Made by a program: the position numbers and the translations under genes | Notes under the pieces: model-generated | What the model saw: only the letters and a program-made list of their open reading frames with translations | What the model was told of the DNA's origin: nothing | Database searches by the model: none | In this document: piece by piece, positions 22,378 to 32,114 of the stretch | How positions within the stretch are numbered: the stretch's first letter is position 1 | How the letters are laid out: each line of letters opens with the position of its first letter | From: Actinernus sp. WN-2022 | Taxonomy: Eukaryota > Cnidaria > Anthozoa > Actiniaria > Actinernidae | Assembly (NCBI GenBank): GCA_030867875.1 | Contig: JAOWCC010000421.1 | Location: forward strand, 186,001 to 250,000 | Direction of reading: 5' to 3' | DNA: 64,000 bases

Positions 22378-23223
22378 ATGCCACCCAAGAGAAAATCTAA
22401 GGCTTCATCAAGCGAAGAATGTCCAGAAGATCAATCGTTGGACGAAGTGACCGTGAAACAGCTCATAAAAGACCAAATAGGCTTGTGCAGAGAGCACATA
22501 GACTTGGCGCTCATAAAGCAAGCCGAAGACCTGAAAAAGCACTTCGACTCTGCCATAGATAATCTTAATGGAGAGGTCGCAGCCTTAAACACGATGGTCA
22601 ACGAGCTTAAGACGAGCCTGGAATACAGTCAGAATGAGATTACTGGGCTTAAAGAAGAAATACAAATCCAGAAGGGCGGACTACGACAAAAAGCCGAGAC
22701 GATCTCAACCATGGAAACCAACATGGCGAACCTGAAGAGAAAGGCAACCTACCTTGAAAATCAAAGCCGGCGTAACAATATACGAGTGAATGGGATAGCA
22801 GAGAATGGCTACGAAACTTGGGTCCAGACTGAAGACAATGTCAAGAATGCTCTAATGGATAAACTCCAGCTCGAATTCGAGCCAGAAATCGAACGAGCAC
22901 ACCGAGTCGGCAGTAAGAAGAAACAGGACGGAACCCCTATTAACAGGCCACGGACAATCGTATGTCGATTGCTTGACTGGAAAATGAAAGAATGTATCCT
23001 GAGGTTAGCAAGGAGGATTAAACCAGACGGGATTTATGTGAGCGAGGATTTGGCGGAGGAGACCATGGAAAAACGAAGAGCACAATTGACGGAACTAAAG
23101 CAAGCTAAAGAAGCGGGCAAGATTGCTTATTTTGTCCTTGATAGGCTAGTCATCAAAGAGAAGCGGCCCCCAATTATAGCTGAGGTCGCTGAGGATTCGT
23201 ATGCTGCTGTTAGAGATGACTAG
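22378..23223 (+). CDS. LINE ORF1 protein (coiled coil, RRM, C-terminal domain)
   Basis: 281 residues from MPPKRKS. A basic leader is followed by a long coiled coil with heptads (about residues 40-135, including [19 protein letters not shown]). Next is an RRM-like core with [10 protein letters not shown] (about 136-145) and [10 protein letters not shown]...[14 protein letters not shown]-terminal domain ([18 protein letters not shown]) completes it. This is the layout of L1-type ORF1p, a trimeric RNA-binding chaperone. The frame is intact. It overlaps the ORF2 start through ATGACTAG (23216-23223), so ORF2 could be reached by termination-reinitiation. I chose 22378 rather than the upstream TTG because it is the first ATG. 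Confidence 0.85.
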   Translation: MPPKRKSKASSSEECPEDQSLDEVTVKQLIKDQIGLCREHIDLALIKQAEDLKKHFDSAIDNLNGEVAALNTMVNELKTSLEYSQNEITGLKEEIQIQKGGLRQKAETISTMETNMANLKRKATYLENQSRRNNIRVNGIAENGYETWVQTEDNVKNALMDKLQLEFEPEIERAHRVGSKKKQDGTPINRPRTIVCRLLDWKMKECILRLARRIKPDGIYVSEDLAEETMEKRRAQLTELKQAKEAGKIAYFVLDRLVIKEKRPPIIAEVAEDSYAAVRDD

Positions 23224-25693
23224 TTCAACTACTAACTCTGTTTACAATCATGTAGGTAAAACTTGTTCTCATTGTTTATATAGTCTTAGTACTACTGCTA
23301 TGAATAGTAATGACAGCCTGTGCTCGAAATGCCTTCAAGAAATTTTTCCCTTTAACCAGCTAGACGATACACAATTTAACTTTGCACTGTACGAGCTAGC
23401 TAATGGTCTAGTACACTTTAATGTAGATCGCTTAGAATGCTTGTTTTTCAATCCACTTGAAGATAATTGTAAGAATGTAAATGCTGTCTCCAGTGATCTG
23501 GATCCTGACTTAAATTTTCTTGATGCCAATACTGATTGTAAATATTTTACTGAACAACAACTCAACCAGTTGATATCCTCTAAAGGCATTTCGAGTACAA
23601 ATTGTCTATCGCTCTTCCACATCAACGCTCGTAGTCTCTCTAGAAATATTGACAAATTTTGCCAATTAATAGGATGCATTGAGCATAACTTTTCTGCTAT
23701 CGGTGTCTCTGAAACCTGGCTGAATGATTATAATTCAGACTCTGTTATTATTCCTGGCTATAACTTTATCTCGAATAATCGTGTTGCAAAGAGTGGTGGA
23801 GGAGTGGGGCTGTATTTACGTAATGATCTCGACTTCAAGATACGATCAGATTGTTTTTATTCGAATGCAGATATCATTGAATCAGTTTTTGCTGAAATAA
23901 CAAACCCTCATGGGAAAAATGTTATTATCGGCACGGTCTACCGACCGCCTTCTCAAAATGTACATGAATTCCTGGAGCATTTCGAGCGATTGCTTGCCAT
24001 TATCTCGAAAGAAAACAAAACGTGCTATGTTATGGGCGATTTTAATTTAGACCTTTTGAAGCATGAACAACACTCTGCAACAACTGAATTCGTTGATCTT
24101 TTGTTCTCTTGTTTATTTTACCCCCTCATTACTAGGCCAACTAGACTAACAGCATATAGTGCCACACTAATTGATAACATTCTTACTAACAATACTTCTG
24201 TGCAATCTAATAATGGACTTATCCTTAACGACTTGTCAGATCACCTACCGGTATTTTCGATTGCACGCACCTCTACAACTACCTCACAAAGCAGGCAAAA
24301 ACACCTCGTTATACGCGATTTCAATACTGCCAATGCTTCCAAATTCAATAACATGCTCAGTGGATTCGACTGGAGTGTAATTAAAACTGACAACCCAGAT
24401 AGCGCATATGACACCTTTATAAGCAAGTATATAGAATTTTACAATGCTAGTTTCCCCCTGAAAGTAGTAAAAGGCAAACGTCTAAAAACAATGCAAAATC
24501 CATGGCTTAGTAAGGGTTTAATAAAGTCAATTAATAGGAAAGGAAAGTTGTATAAGCTATTTCTCAATAACCCAACTGCTGAATGTGAGGCATGTTACAA
24601 GTCCTACAAGAATAAATTGAATCACTTGATTAGAATTGCAGAGAAGAATTTTTTTGATGAGAAATTGGTAAAGGCAAAAGGGGATCTGAAAGCAACATGG
24701 AAAATTCTTAACGAGCTCATTAATAAGCGTAAAGCTAAACCTTCCTATCCCTCTAGTTTTAAATTAAGTAACGGCGAGAAAGTGACTGATGCGACACAAA
24801 TTGCAAACAGTTTTTGTCAGTATTTTACTAAAGTTGGACCTAATCTTGCTGATAAAATTCCTACGACCAGTGAATCTCATAAACATTTCCTAGCAGATTT
24901 TTGCTCCGAGTCCATGTTATTGCAAAATGTTACACCCTCAGAACTCAAAAACATAATTGAATCCTTCAAGCCAAATAAAGCTCCTGGTCATGATAACATA
25001 TCTATGAAAATAATCCATCTTTCATTTGACCATATTTCACAGCCATTAGCGGACATAATCAATTCATCTGTTCATTATGGAGTATTTCCTAAATCGCTTA
25101 AAATTGCTAAAGTTATTCCTATTTTTAAAGCTGATGATTCTGAGTGTTTTAATAACTACAGACCAATTTCCATACTTCCGGGTTTTTCTAAGCTGTTTGA
25201 AAAAGTCATGTATAATCAGATGATTGAGTTTCTGGATCAACATGATATTATTTATAAAAAACAATTTGGTTTCCGTAGACATCATCCTACTTCATTAGCA
25301 CTTATTACCTTAATTAACAAAATTGCCTCGGCAATTGATCTAAATGAAATTACAGTAGGTATATTTCTTGATTTGTCGAAAGCTTTCGATACCATAGATC
25401 ACCAAATCTTACTTGACAAACTTTATCATTATGGAATTCGTGGAAATGCATTTGAATGTATGAAAAGTTATTTAACGGATCGAAAACAATTTGTTCAGTT
25501 TGGATGCCATACCTCAAATCTAGAAACTATAAAGTGTGGCGTTCCTCAAGGATCAATTCTTGGTCCTCTACTCTTTATTTTGTACATTAATGATCTTCCT
25601 AATGCTTCCAATTTAACTGAATCTCTTCTTTTTGGGATGATACAAGCATTTTTTGCTCTAACAAAGATCTCAATCATGTTTTTGATACCTTAA
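23201..25693 (+). pseudogene. LINE ORF2: endonuclease plus reverse transcriptase up to the frame break
   Basis: 830 codons. The N-terminal Cys motif (CSHCLYSL...CSKCL, about residues 22-47) precedes the endonuclease: [58 protein letters not shown]. Then the [24 protein letters not shown]...[51 protein letters not shown]. At 25631-25640 the sequence reads TTTGGGATGA where the family has Phe-Ala-Asp-Asp, so a one-base loss and a substitution destroy the catalytic box and shift the frame. The start may be the ATG at 23216 rather than 23201. Confidence 0.85.
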
Positions 25694-26412
25694 ATAGCGA
25701 GTTAATAAAAATAGCCACATGGCTAAAAGCAAACAAACTCTCTGTAAACTTGAAAAAGACAAACTATATGGTATTTACGCCCAGACAAAATAGAGTACAT
25801 TTAAACAAAAGCATTTTTATTGAAAACCATATTATTAATAGAGTAGAAGTTACTAAATTCCTTGGTGTTTTCATCGATCAACATTTTACTTGGAAGAATC
25901 ATATAGGTTTTGTATCGAAAAAAATGGCAAAATCAATTGGCATAATATCAAAATCACGTTATTTCTTATCTTCTAAGTCTCGCTTAAGTTTGTATTATAC
26001 TTTAGTTTATCCTTATATCAATTACTGCAACATTGCCTGGTCATCCACATACCCTACAAATTTAAATCGCATATTTATTCTTCAGGAACGTGCTGTACGA
26101 ATAATTTCTAATGCTGATTACCTCGCACATACTGCTCCTTTATTCTACTCCCTAAAAATCCTTGATGTCTTTAAAATAAATTCTCTTATGATTGCATGCT
26201 TCATGTATTCTTATCATAATCAACTTCTTCCTGTCTACTTTAATGATATATTCTTGACTAATCAACAAATTCATAGGTACCAAACACGAAATTCCTCTAA
26301 CTACAGATCGCATCCCTGCCGTACTATAATTTTTGTCTGTTCTTTTGCTTTTATCATTGATCTTAATATATTCTCATTTATAACTCAAGCGTTAATTTCT
26401 AGTTTATTCTAG
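25694..26412 (+). pseudogene. LINE ORF2 C-terminal part after the frame break
   Basis: Continues the RT in a shifted frame: LKANKLSVNLKKTNYMVF, VTKFLGVFIDQHFTWKNHI, LYYTLVYPYINYCNIAWSS, HRYQTRNSSNYR. The normal C-terminus is replaced after about 26300 by unrelated frame, so a second indel is likely. It is followed by about 120 bases of 3' UTR and the ACAAT tail. Confidence 0.82.
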
Positions 26413-26769
26413 TTCTTTTATATATTAAATATTTGTAAACTATCTATATTTGTAAACTATCTATCTATATTTCTGCGTAACTGTAATATTAAATGTAACG
26501 TTGTGAGTGACAAATAAATACAATACAATACAATACAATTCCACAACTTGCGTGGATACGATGCTCACCTACTGATGCAATCAATTTCCAAGACAGAGGG
26601 AAATATCTCTTGCATCCCAAACAATATGGAGAACTATATTTCATTCTATATGTAGTTATGATATTGAATCATGTTTGCCGCGTAGCACTAGTAAGTGTAA
26701 AGAATGTGATATAAAGTGGGAAGCTGTAGTGCTAAGTGTGCACGCCCTACGAGGGAAAGAGAAAAAATA

Positions 26770-26848
26770 TCTGACCCAAGTGGGACTCGAACCCAACGAC
26801 CTCCAGGTTACATGTCTGGCGTTCTACCAACTGAGCTATCAAGTCAGA
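26770..26848 (-). ncRNA. tRNA-Thr-like SINE head, copy 1
   Basis: Box A TAGCTCAGTTGG and box B GGTTCGAGTCC are intact. The anticodon arm reads CCAGA-CATGTAA-CCTGG, close to the tRNA-Thr(UGU) arm but with A in place of the invariant U33. The D stem has a mismatch. It is best read as a pol III promoter of a SINE, not a working tRNA. Confidence 0.75.
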
Positions 26849-27025
26849 TGAGAGCAATCGTGGGTATTGGTGCGTTTTATGGGGTCACGGCGATTATATA
26901 TGTATATGTAGTTATGATATTGAATCATGTTTGCCGCGTAGCACTAGTAAGTGTAAAGAATGTGATATAAAGTGGTAAGCTGTAGTGCTAAGTGTGCACG
27001 CCCTACGGGGGAAAGAGAAAAAATA

Positions 27026-27104
27026 TCTGACCCAAGTGGGACTCGAACCCAACGACCTCCAGGTTACATGTCTGGCGCTCTACCAACTGAGCTATCAAGT
27101 CAGA
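27026..27104 (-). ncRNA. tRNA-Thr-like SINE head, copy 2
   Basis: Same structure as copy 1, with one change before box A-distal GCG (GGCGCTCT rather than GGCGTTCT), closer to the parental tRNA D-stem. Confidence 0.75.
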
Positions 27105-28369
27105 TGAGAGCAATCGTGGGTATTGGTGCGTTTTATGGGGTCACGGCGATTATATATGTATATGTAGTATATTTCATTCTCACTTGGCAACCTCCGGTTC
27201 ATCGACAGTGCACAATTTTTATTAGGGTCGCTAGACAACCTGGTTCGTAGTACCATAGATGCATCGCCGGGCAAATGTAAGCGATGTAATAAGGTCGAGC
27301 GGGTTGTTATTAACAATGCTTGGGAGCTAGTGGGGACTTCCCAACAGTGTGGAGAAGGTAGCATAAAGCAACTCGATCCATCTCGTCTCTCGATAACCAT
27401 TAAGCATACACCCACTAATGCATATCTTCTTAGTCGCAAAGGTGTCTACCCCTACGAGTACATGGACACTTGGGAAAAATTCATAGAGACTTCTCTTCCA
27501 CCAAAAGATGCATTTTATAGTAAACTAACCCTAGAGGTCGTATCCAACGAGGACTATGAACACGCACTAGAAGTTTGGAATGTATTCGGTTGTGAAACGT
27601 TGGGAGACTACCACGACATTTACCTCCAAACTGATGTACTTCTTCTAGCAGATGTGTTTGAGACCTTTCGCACAACATGTATGCAAAACTATGGCTTGGA
27701 CCCGGCTCACTACTATACTAGCCCAGGACTCTCGTGGGATGCGCTGTTAAAGAAGACTGGTGTAGAGCTTGAACTATTGACCGACGATGACATGCATCTA
27801 TTCGTTGAGAAAGGTCTACGTGGTGGGATAGTTATGGTATCTCAGCGTACTGCCAAAGCAAACAACCTAAATGTATCCGATTTCGATCCCAATAAGCCAA
27901 ATAGCCATATAGTCTACCTTGATGCTAATAACCTATACGGTTGGGCTATGAGTCAATATCTACCAACTGGAGGATTTGAGTGGTGTATACGAACAGAAGA
28001 ACAAATCACCCAGCACGCGAGCAATTCAGATAAGGGTTACATCCTCGAAGTCGACCTCGAATATCCTCGAGAACTTCACGACGCACACAACAGCTATCCG
28101 CTAGCTCCCGAGAGAATGCAAGTGGATAAAGCTTGGTTCTCAGAGTATCAGACTGATCTATTTGAGGAACTATACAAAGGCAATGGATCTTTGAAAGCGG
28201 AGAAGCTTGTGCCTAACCTATATAACAAAGAACGATATGTGATTCACTACCGCAACCTACAACTATACTTATCTCTTGGTATGCGTTTGAAAAAGATCCA
28301 CAGAGCACTACGATTCGACCAATCCCCATGGATGGAGCCATACATACGAATGAATACAGAGTTACGAAA

Positions 28370-28490
28370 ACAACGGCGAATAGCACTTTCGAGCAAGACC
28401 TCTACAAATTAATGAATAATAGCGTATTTGGCAAAACAATGGAGAATCTACGAAAACGTGTAGATATCAAACTAGTGCGCTCTTCAGAAG
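28370..28490 (+). pseudogene. Polinton DNA polymerase B, motif B segment
   Basis: A short open frame bridging two frameshifts. [20 protein letters not shown] carries the Lys and the NSxFGK signature of motif B in protein-primed polymerases. It ends where the frame shifts again at about 28485. Confidence 0.8.
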
Positions 28491-29206
28491 GAATCAGACT
28501 ACAGCGTCTCTTGATAAACCTAGCTATGCTCGCTCCACAATCTTTGACAACGATCTAGCCGCTGTACAGAACTACAAAAGTAAGCTACTGCTGAACCGTC
28601 CAGTATACGTTGGAATGTCGATTCTAGATCTCTCAAAACATCTGATGTATGACTTCTACTGTGAGCTCAAGAAGCAGTATGGACAACGCTGTAATCTACT
28701 CTACACTGACACTGACAGTCTACTACTACACATCGAAACTGAAGACATCTATGCAGACATGGCTATCAACAAACGTCTCTATGATACGAGCAACTACAGC
28801 AAAGACCACCCGCTGTATAACACAGACAACAAGAAGGTACTTGGCAAAATGAAAGATGAATGTGGTGGTATTCCCATTGTTGAATATGTTGGACTACGAT
28901 CGAAGCTCTACTCGATCTTGAAAGTAGATGGTGGGGAGATTCGGAAAGCTAAAGGCACCAAGAAGGCAGTTGTTAAACACCGCATCCGTCATGAACAATA
29001 CAAAGAGTGCTTGCTAGATAAGAAAGTATTCCGCCATGGAATGGATATGCTTCGAAGCGAAGGGCACAGGATGTATGGTATACATATGAATAAGATCTCT
29101 CTATCGCCATTCGATAGTAAGCGCTGGATTTCAGCAAACGGAATCGATACACTAGCCTATGGGCACAAATTAAGACACCATTCCAGAGGAGTTAAACTTA
29201 GACGAT
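28490..29206 (+). pseudogene. Polinton DNA polymerase B, C-terminal region
   Basis: Opens with [20 protein letters not shown] and MSILDLSKHLMYDFYC. Motif C follows as NLLYTDTDSLLLHIE (both catalytic Asp present, about 28700-28720), then the thumb (KVLGKMKDE, VGLRSKLYSI). The family ending DTLAYGH occurs at about 29160. The frame stays open to 29340 but the last part overlaps the integrase end and is probably not coding. Confidence 0.82.
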
Positions 29207-29207
29207 T

Positions 29208-30243
29208 TTATTTGCGAGTTGCTATCTTAGATCGGTTGGGTACGAACAGAATTCCCTTTGGAGATAGTTCAGTATTTGGTGGAACGACTTGTAGCTCTTC
29301 ACGCACGAACCCCCGCTTTGGCGCATCCTTCCCCAAATAGTACAGAACTGGTTGGTTCGAAGATATCGCACTACGTGAAACGACGTATGTCTGGAAACTC
29401 CATACAGGATCAGTCGCTCGCTTTGCTCCACCTTCCAACTCACCAGGCGCATAGAGATATCGAACTAGAACATCGAATGGTAAACGCTTTTCTTCTAATC
29501 CAACAGTCCGCGAATATGTAGGAGTTTTGGTGTTCACTTGCTGTGCCAATACTGTGTTCGAAGGCTCCTTACCTGTAAGTCGAGTCACTTCGTTATTCAT
29601 GGCTTTGATAACCTCTGGAAGTCGCAACACCCATTCTCTACTACGTACGTCTGATCCTTCCGAAGCAAACACCATCTCCTGTGCATATTGATATCCAAAC
29701 AATCTCTCAGCTAGTGTTCTATTTGCTCGCTCGACAAAGCTTTGTGCCCTGTGGTTGCCAGCCTCGCCTCGTTGGACTTTCGTACCATGTTGCTCTAAGG
29801 TTCCAGACATACGCCCCATGAATTCTCTACCAGGATCGACTTGTAGCGTTTTCGGCCATGTCAATGGACTTCGCTTATAGATTCGTTCGAACGCTGCAGC
29901 TACTTCGCCACTATCTTTCGAAGCTAAAGGCTCAGCTTCTTTATATCGAGAAGCCACGTCGATTACCACTAAAGCATATTTATAGAGCTTTCGCCCACGG
30001 CTAGGTCTATCGTGAGGTAGAAAGATTAAATCAGCTTGGTGAACCTCATTTGGTTTACAGTCCAATGTGGTCGTGGGATATATCGCGGTGGTGGTAGGTA
30101 TATCTGCCATTGTGCCTGTTTCTCTAACCAACTCTTAGCTGAGTCTTCGATACCTTTGCTGCCACTGCTAGCTTACCAATTGCAGCGTCACCCTTCCAGT
30201 ATCCCTCAGGACCAAAGAAGATATTCGCAAGGAGAGCATCCAT
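29208..30243 (-). pseudogene. Polinton integrase (retroviral-like DDE), N-terminus frameshifted
   Basis: 307 codons open from 30131, with an extended start at ATG 30243 (MDALLANIFFGPEGYW then AAIGKLAVAAKVS, the N-terminal helical/zinc-like part). Two frameshifts lie between about 30150 and 30070. Catalytic core: VHQADLIFLPHD (first Asp), SRYKEAEPL, LQVDPGREFMG (second Asp), NHRAQSFVERANRT (Glu). A C-terminal chromo-like region follows (VGLEEKRLPFDVLVRYL). The enzyme joins element ends to target DNA. It converges tail to tail on the polymerase. Apart from the N-terminal shifts the core is open and retains all three acidic residues. Confidence 0.84.
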
Positions 30244-30354
30244 TATATATAGCATAACGATGAGGCCCTAATACGAAGACAAAAAAGAAGAATAAAGACT
30301 ACTCTAGCCGACTAGTTCTTATTCTTATTTTTTGCATTGATTTATTCTAAACCA

Positions 30355-30774
30355 TCACACATATGTGGGGAAAAGTCCTACGCACCCAATGTAGAGCAGA
30401 CCTTTGACTTGGCGGGGCTCTTTGTTCCACTTGACGATCATCGTCTTCCCATCTTTTCTAGCAAAGTCTATAATATGTTCGTACCCTATCATTAAATCTA
30501 TTTGGGATCCCTTAGGCAAATCGTAAGTCCACTTGATATCCATCGCGCTGTTTAAGAGTTCAGTCGGGCAAATCACCGCACTGTTAAGGTTGAAGAATTC
30601 GCCTTCCTTAGGAGTTTGCAATTTTAGGTTTACTAAGGAGTGTCTCTTAGCTACTAGCTCTACCTCGCTTGGACTATCGGTGTTTATAAACTTACGACCT
30701 ACTGACTCTACCTCACCTTCGAAACCCAACTTGGTTAGGAGCGAATTGATACAATACAATAGTAACCAATCCAA
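30355..30774 (-). CDS. Unrecognised ORF next to the Polinton integrase
   Basis: 139 residues, same strand as the integrase, about 110 bases upstream of its start. I do not recognise it. It is mixed alpha/beta in look, with a hydrophobic Leu-rich start (MDWLLLYCINSLLTKLGFEG) and a C-terminal half rich in Ile/Lys (IKWTYDLPKGSQIDLMIG). No metal or nucleotide-binding motif. The position suggests one of the small Polinton genes (for example a fragment of a jelly-roll capsid gene), but that is inference. A start further upstream is possible. Confidence 0.45.
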   Translation of the reverse strand: MDWLLLYCINSLLTKLGFEGEVESVGRKFINTDSPSEVELVAKRHSLVNLKLQTPKEGEFFNLNSAVICPTELLNSAMDIKWTYDLPKGSQIDLMIGYEHIIDFARKDGKTMIVKWNKEPRQVKGLLYIGCVGLFPTYV

Positions 30775-31607
30775 TAGAAAATCGACTGTTGCGACATTGT
30801 TAGAGAAAGATGAAAGTTTAAGATGAAGTAAATTTTAGCGAGATCGGAGTTACTATAGCAACGCTGTGACGCTATCGCCCTTTTTACATACAGCCGATTT
30901 TCATGAAATCTGGACGTTTGTTTTCCAAATGTTCTCTGGTACTCATAGTTCACATAGTTGTCTTTATGTCTAATGAGTTAATGAATTAATGAAGAGTGTT
31001 TTCGAGAAATTTTCGACGGAAGATTTTGGGGCCAAAAAAAAAAAAATGAAAATAAATAAATTAAACTGGTTGGTAATTTTTAGGTTTACAAGGCGTGTTG
31101 TGAATATATCGTGAGCTTAATTTGTTCAACGCGAGCATGCAACTGAAGGTTGATACAACTTTGAATTATTGGTAATGGATAATATGTAAAGAGAAGACGT
31201 AAACATGAATGTTAATATAGATGATTTTGTTCTAAGCACCCAGTTAGAGGGGCCGTCTCACCCACAGTGCGGCTTAGCGTGCTTTTGTTATTGTATATAT
31301 CCGGGACTTTGAGCCCTTGTTCACGGCGGGAACCTCACGAACTAAACGTATTCTTTATGTTGGTGACATCATAATTTTGATTTGAACATGGATGGGACTA
31401 TATATTATAACATAATATGTTGTTTTAACAGTATATTAACTGTGATATTTTAGGCCAGTAGTTCAGTTTGTAGATTTATTTGTTTAATGTCGATTTGGAT
31501 GACCTTGATGAAACTAATGGTACCTTACAAGTTGAATGTGAAGTCAACAAAGTGTTATACAGCAGTACTTGGCTGTACTATAACATTTACGGCTCACCCG
31601 TCGCTGC
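30775..31607. other. Gene-free stretch beyond the Polinton
   Basis: No supported coding sequence. GGGGCCGTCTCACCCACAGT (about 31250) recurs in inverted orientation near 41530 (CACTGTGGGTGAGACGGCCC), a short dispersed repeat. No Polinton terminus recognised. Confidence 0.4.
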
Positions 31608-32035
31608 TATAAACAGACTGAACACTCTCTCCGGGTAATACTAATTATGAAAGCGAGAGGTTTCTCTGGGATTTCTCTCCTCGGTTTCATTTTTACTTGC
31701 AGACAGAGAGAGAGAGAGAGAGATCTGCTAGCAGGCAATCTCGTTGCTGGCAGTATCAGAGAACCAGTTCAAGAGAGAACAGTGAACGAATTACTGCTCG
31801 TTTCATTGGGAATTGGGAAATTATTATCACGGCGGCTCTGTTGTCAAATTTCGTGCGAGTATAAACTTTGATCGATACGGTGAATCCGAAAATCTCGGTG
31901 AAATCACTGTGTGAAAACCCTTCGAAACCAGAGAGAGACCTGTTTCCACAAGTTAAACGCCGAAGCCCTCAAAATGATTTTAGGAAATTGCTCAATTCTT
32001 TTTGGGTCGACCAAGCGGAGTTTCGTTGCCTATAA
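31608..32035. repeat. Direct duplication, left copy
   Basis: About 400 bases from CTATAAACAGA to beyond GATTTTAGGAAA that recur at 33507-33895 with roughly 85% identity by eye. Shared landmarks: an (AG)n run after CTTGCAGA/CCTGCAGA, TGCTAGCAxGCAATCTCGTT, TTTCGTGCGAGTATAAACTT and CAGAGAGAGACCTGTTTCCA. Neither copy has a convincing ORF. It could be a duplicated 5' exon or promoter. Confidence 0.82.
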
Positions 32036-32114
32036 TATTTTGTTGACTATAATATTTACCGCTCATGATCATGATCACCGCTCACTCGTCGCTTCCGAAC
32101 CCTAGTCACCAGGG

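Larger units (their letters stand above)
22318..26537 (+). mobile_element. 4.2-kb two-ORF LINE inserted in the Polinton polymerase
   Basis: Bounded by a short ATTC duplication (22314-22317 and 26538-26541) and ending in an A-rich (ACAAT)n tail (AATAAATACAATACAATAC). Removing it puts the two halves of the polymerase exon back next to each other. ORF1 is 22378-23223. ORF2 is 23201-26412 with one frame break. A 5' leader of only 60 bases suggests the copy is nearly full length or slightly 5'-truncated. CR1/L2-group assignment is from motifs. The L1-like ORF1 is an unusual partner. Confidence 0.87.
26648..27167 (-). mobile_element. Dimeric tRNA-derived SINE in the Polinton polymerase
   Basis: Two head-to-tail copies of a 256-bp unit (starts about 26649 and 26905), together flanked by identical 13-bp duplications TATATTTCATTCT (26635-26647 and 27168-27180). 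Each unit carries on minus a tRNA-like head with perfect pol III boxes (TAGCTCAGTTGG and GGTTCGAGTCC), then a unique body. The single outer duplication shows that the dimer integrated as one piece by a LINE-type mechanism. Confidence 0.87.
26542..28405 (+). pseudogene. Polinton DNA polymerase B, ExoII to palm region (interrupted by SINEs)
   Basis: 26542-26634 holds the ExoII block (HNLRGYDAHLLMQ). After the SINE dimer (26648-27167) the coding resumes at 27181 with SLGNLRF-like sequence in a damaged frame, then an open frame from 27330. That frame has VWNVFGCETLGDYHDIYLQ, TDVLLLADVFETFR (ExoIII Asp) and motif A in VYLDANNLYGWAMSQYLP (Asp and the NLYG signature). The frame breaks at about 28370 and motif B continues one frame over. 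Confidence 0.82.
20878..30774. mobile_element. Polinton/Maverick DNA transposon remnant
   Basis: A protein-primed family-B DNA polymerase on plus (20878-29206, interrupted) converges on a retroviral-like integrase on minus (29208-30243), with one more minus ORF beyond (30355-30774). PolB plus this integrase defines Polintons. No packaging ATPase, protease or capsid genes are visible, so this is either a deleted copy or only one part of an element. The terminal inverted repeats and the 6-bp target duplication expected for the group were not found. Confidence 0.8.

Noticed and set aside
26770..27104. Two functional tRNA genes
   Set aside because: Invariant U33 is replaced, stems have mismatches, and they repeat inside a 256-bp SINE unit flanked by target duplications.
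28649..28852. Alternative frame inside the Polinton polymerase
   Set aside because: It overlaps the frame with the catalytic YTDTDS motif and has no features of its own.
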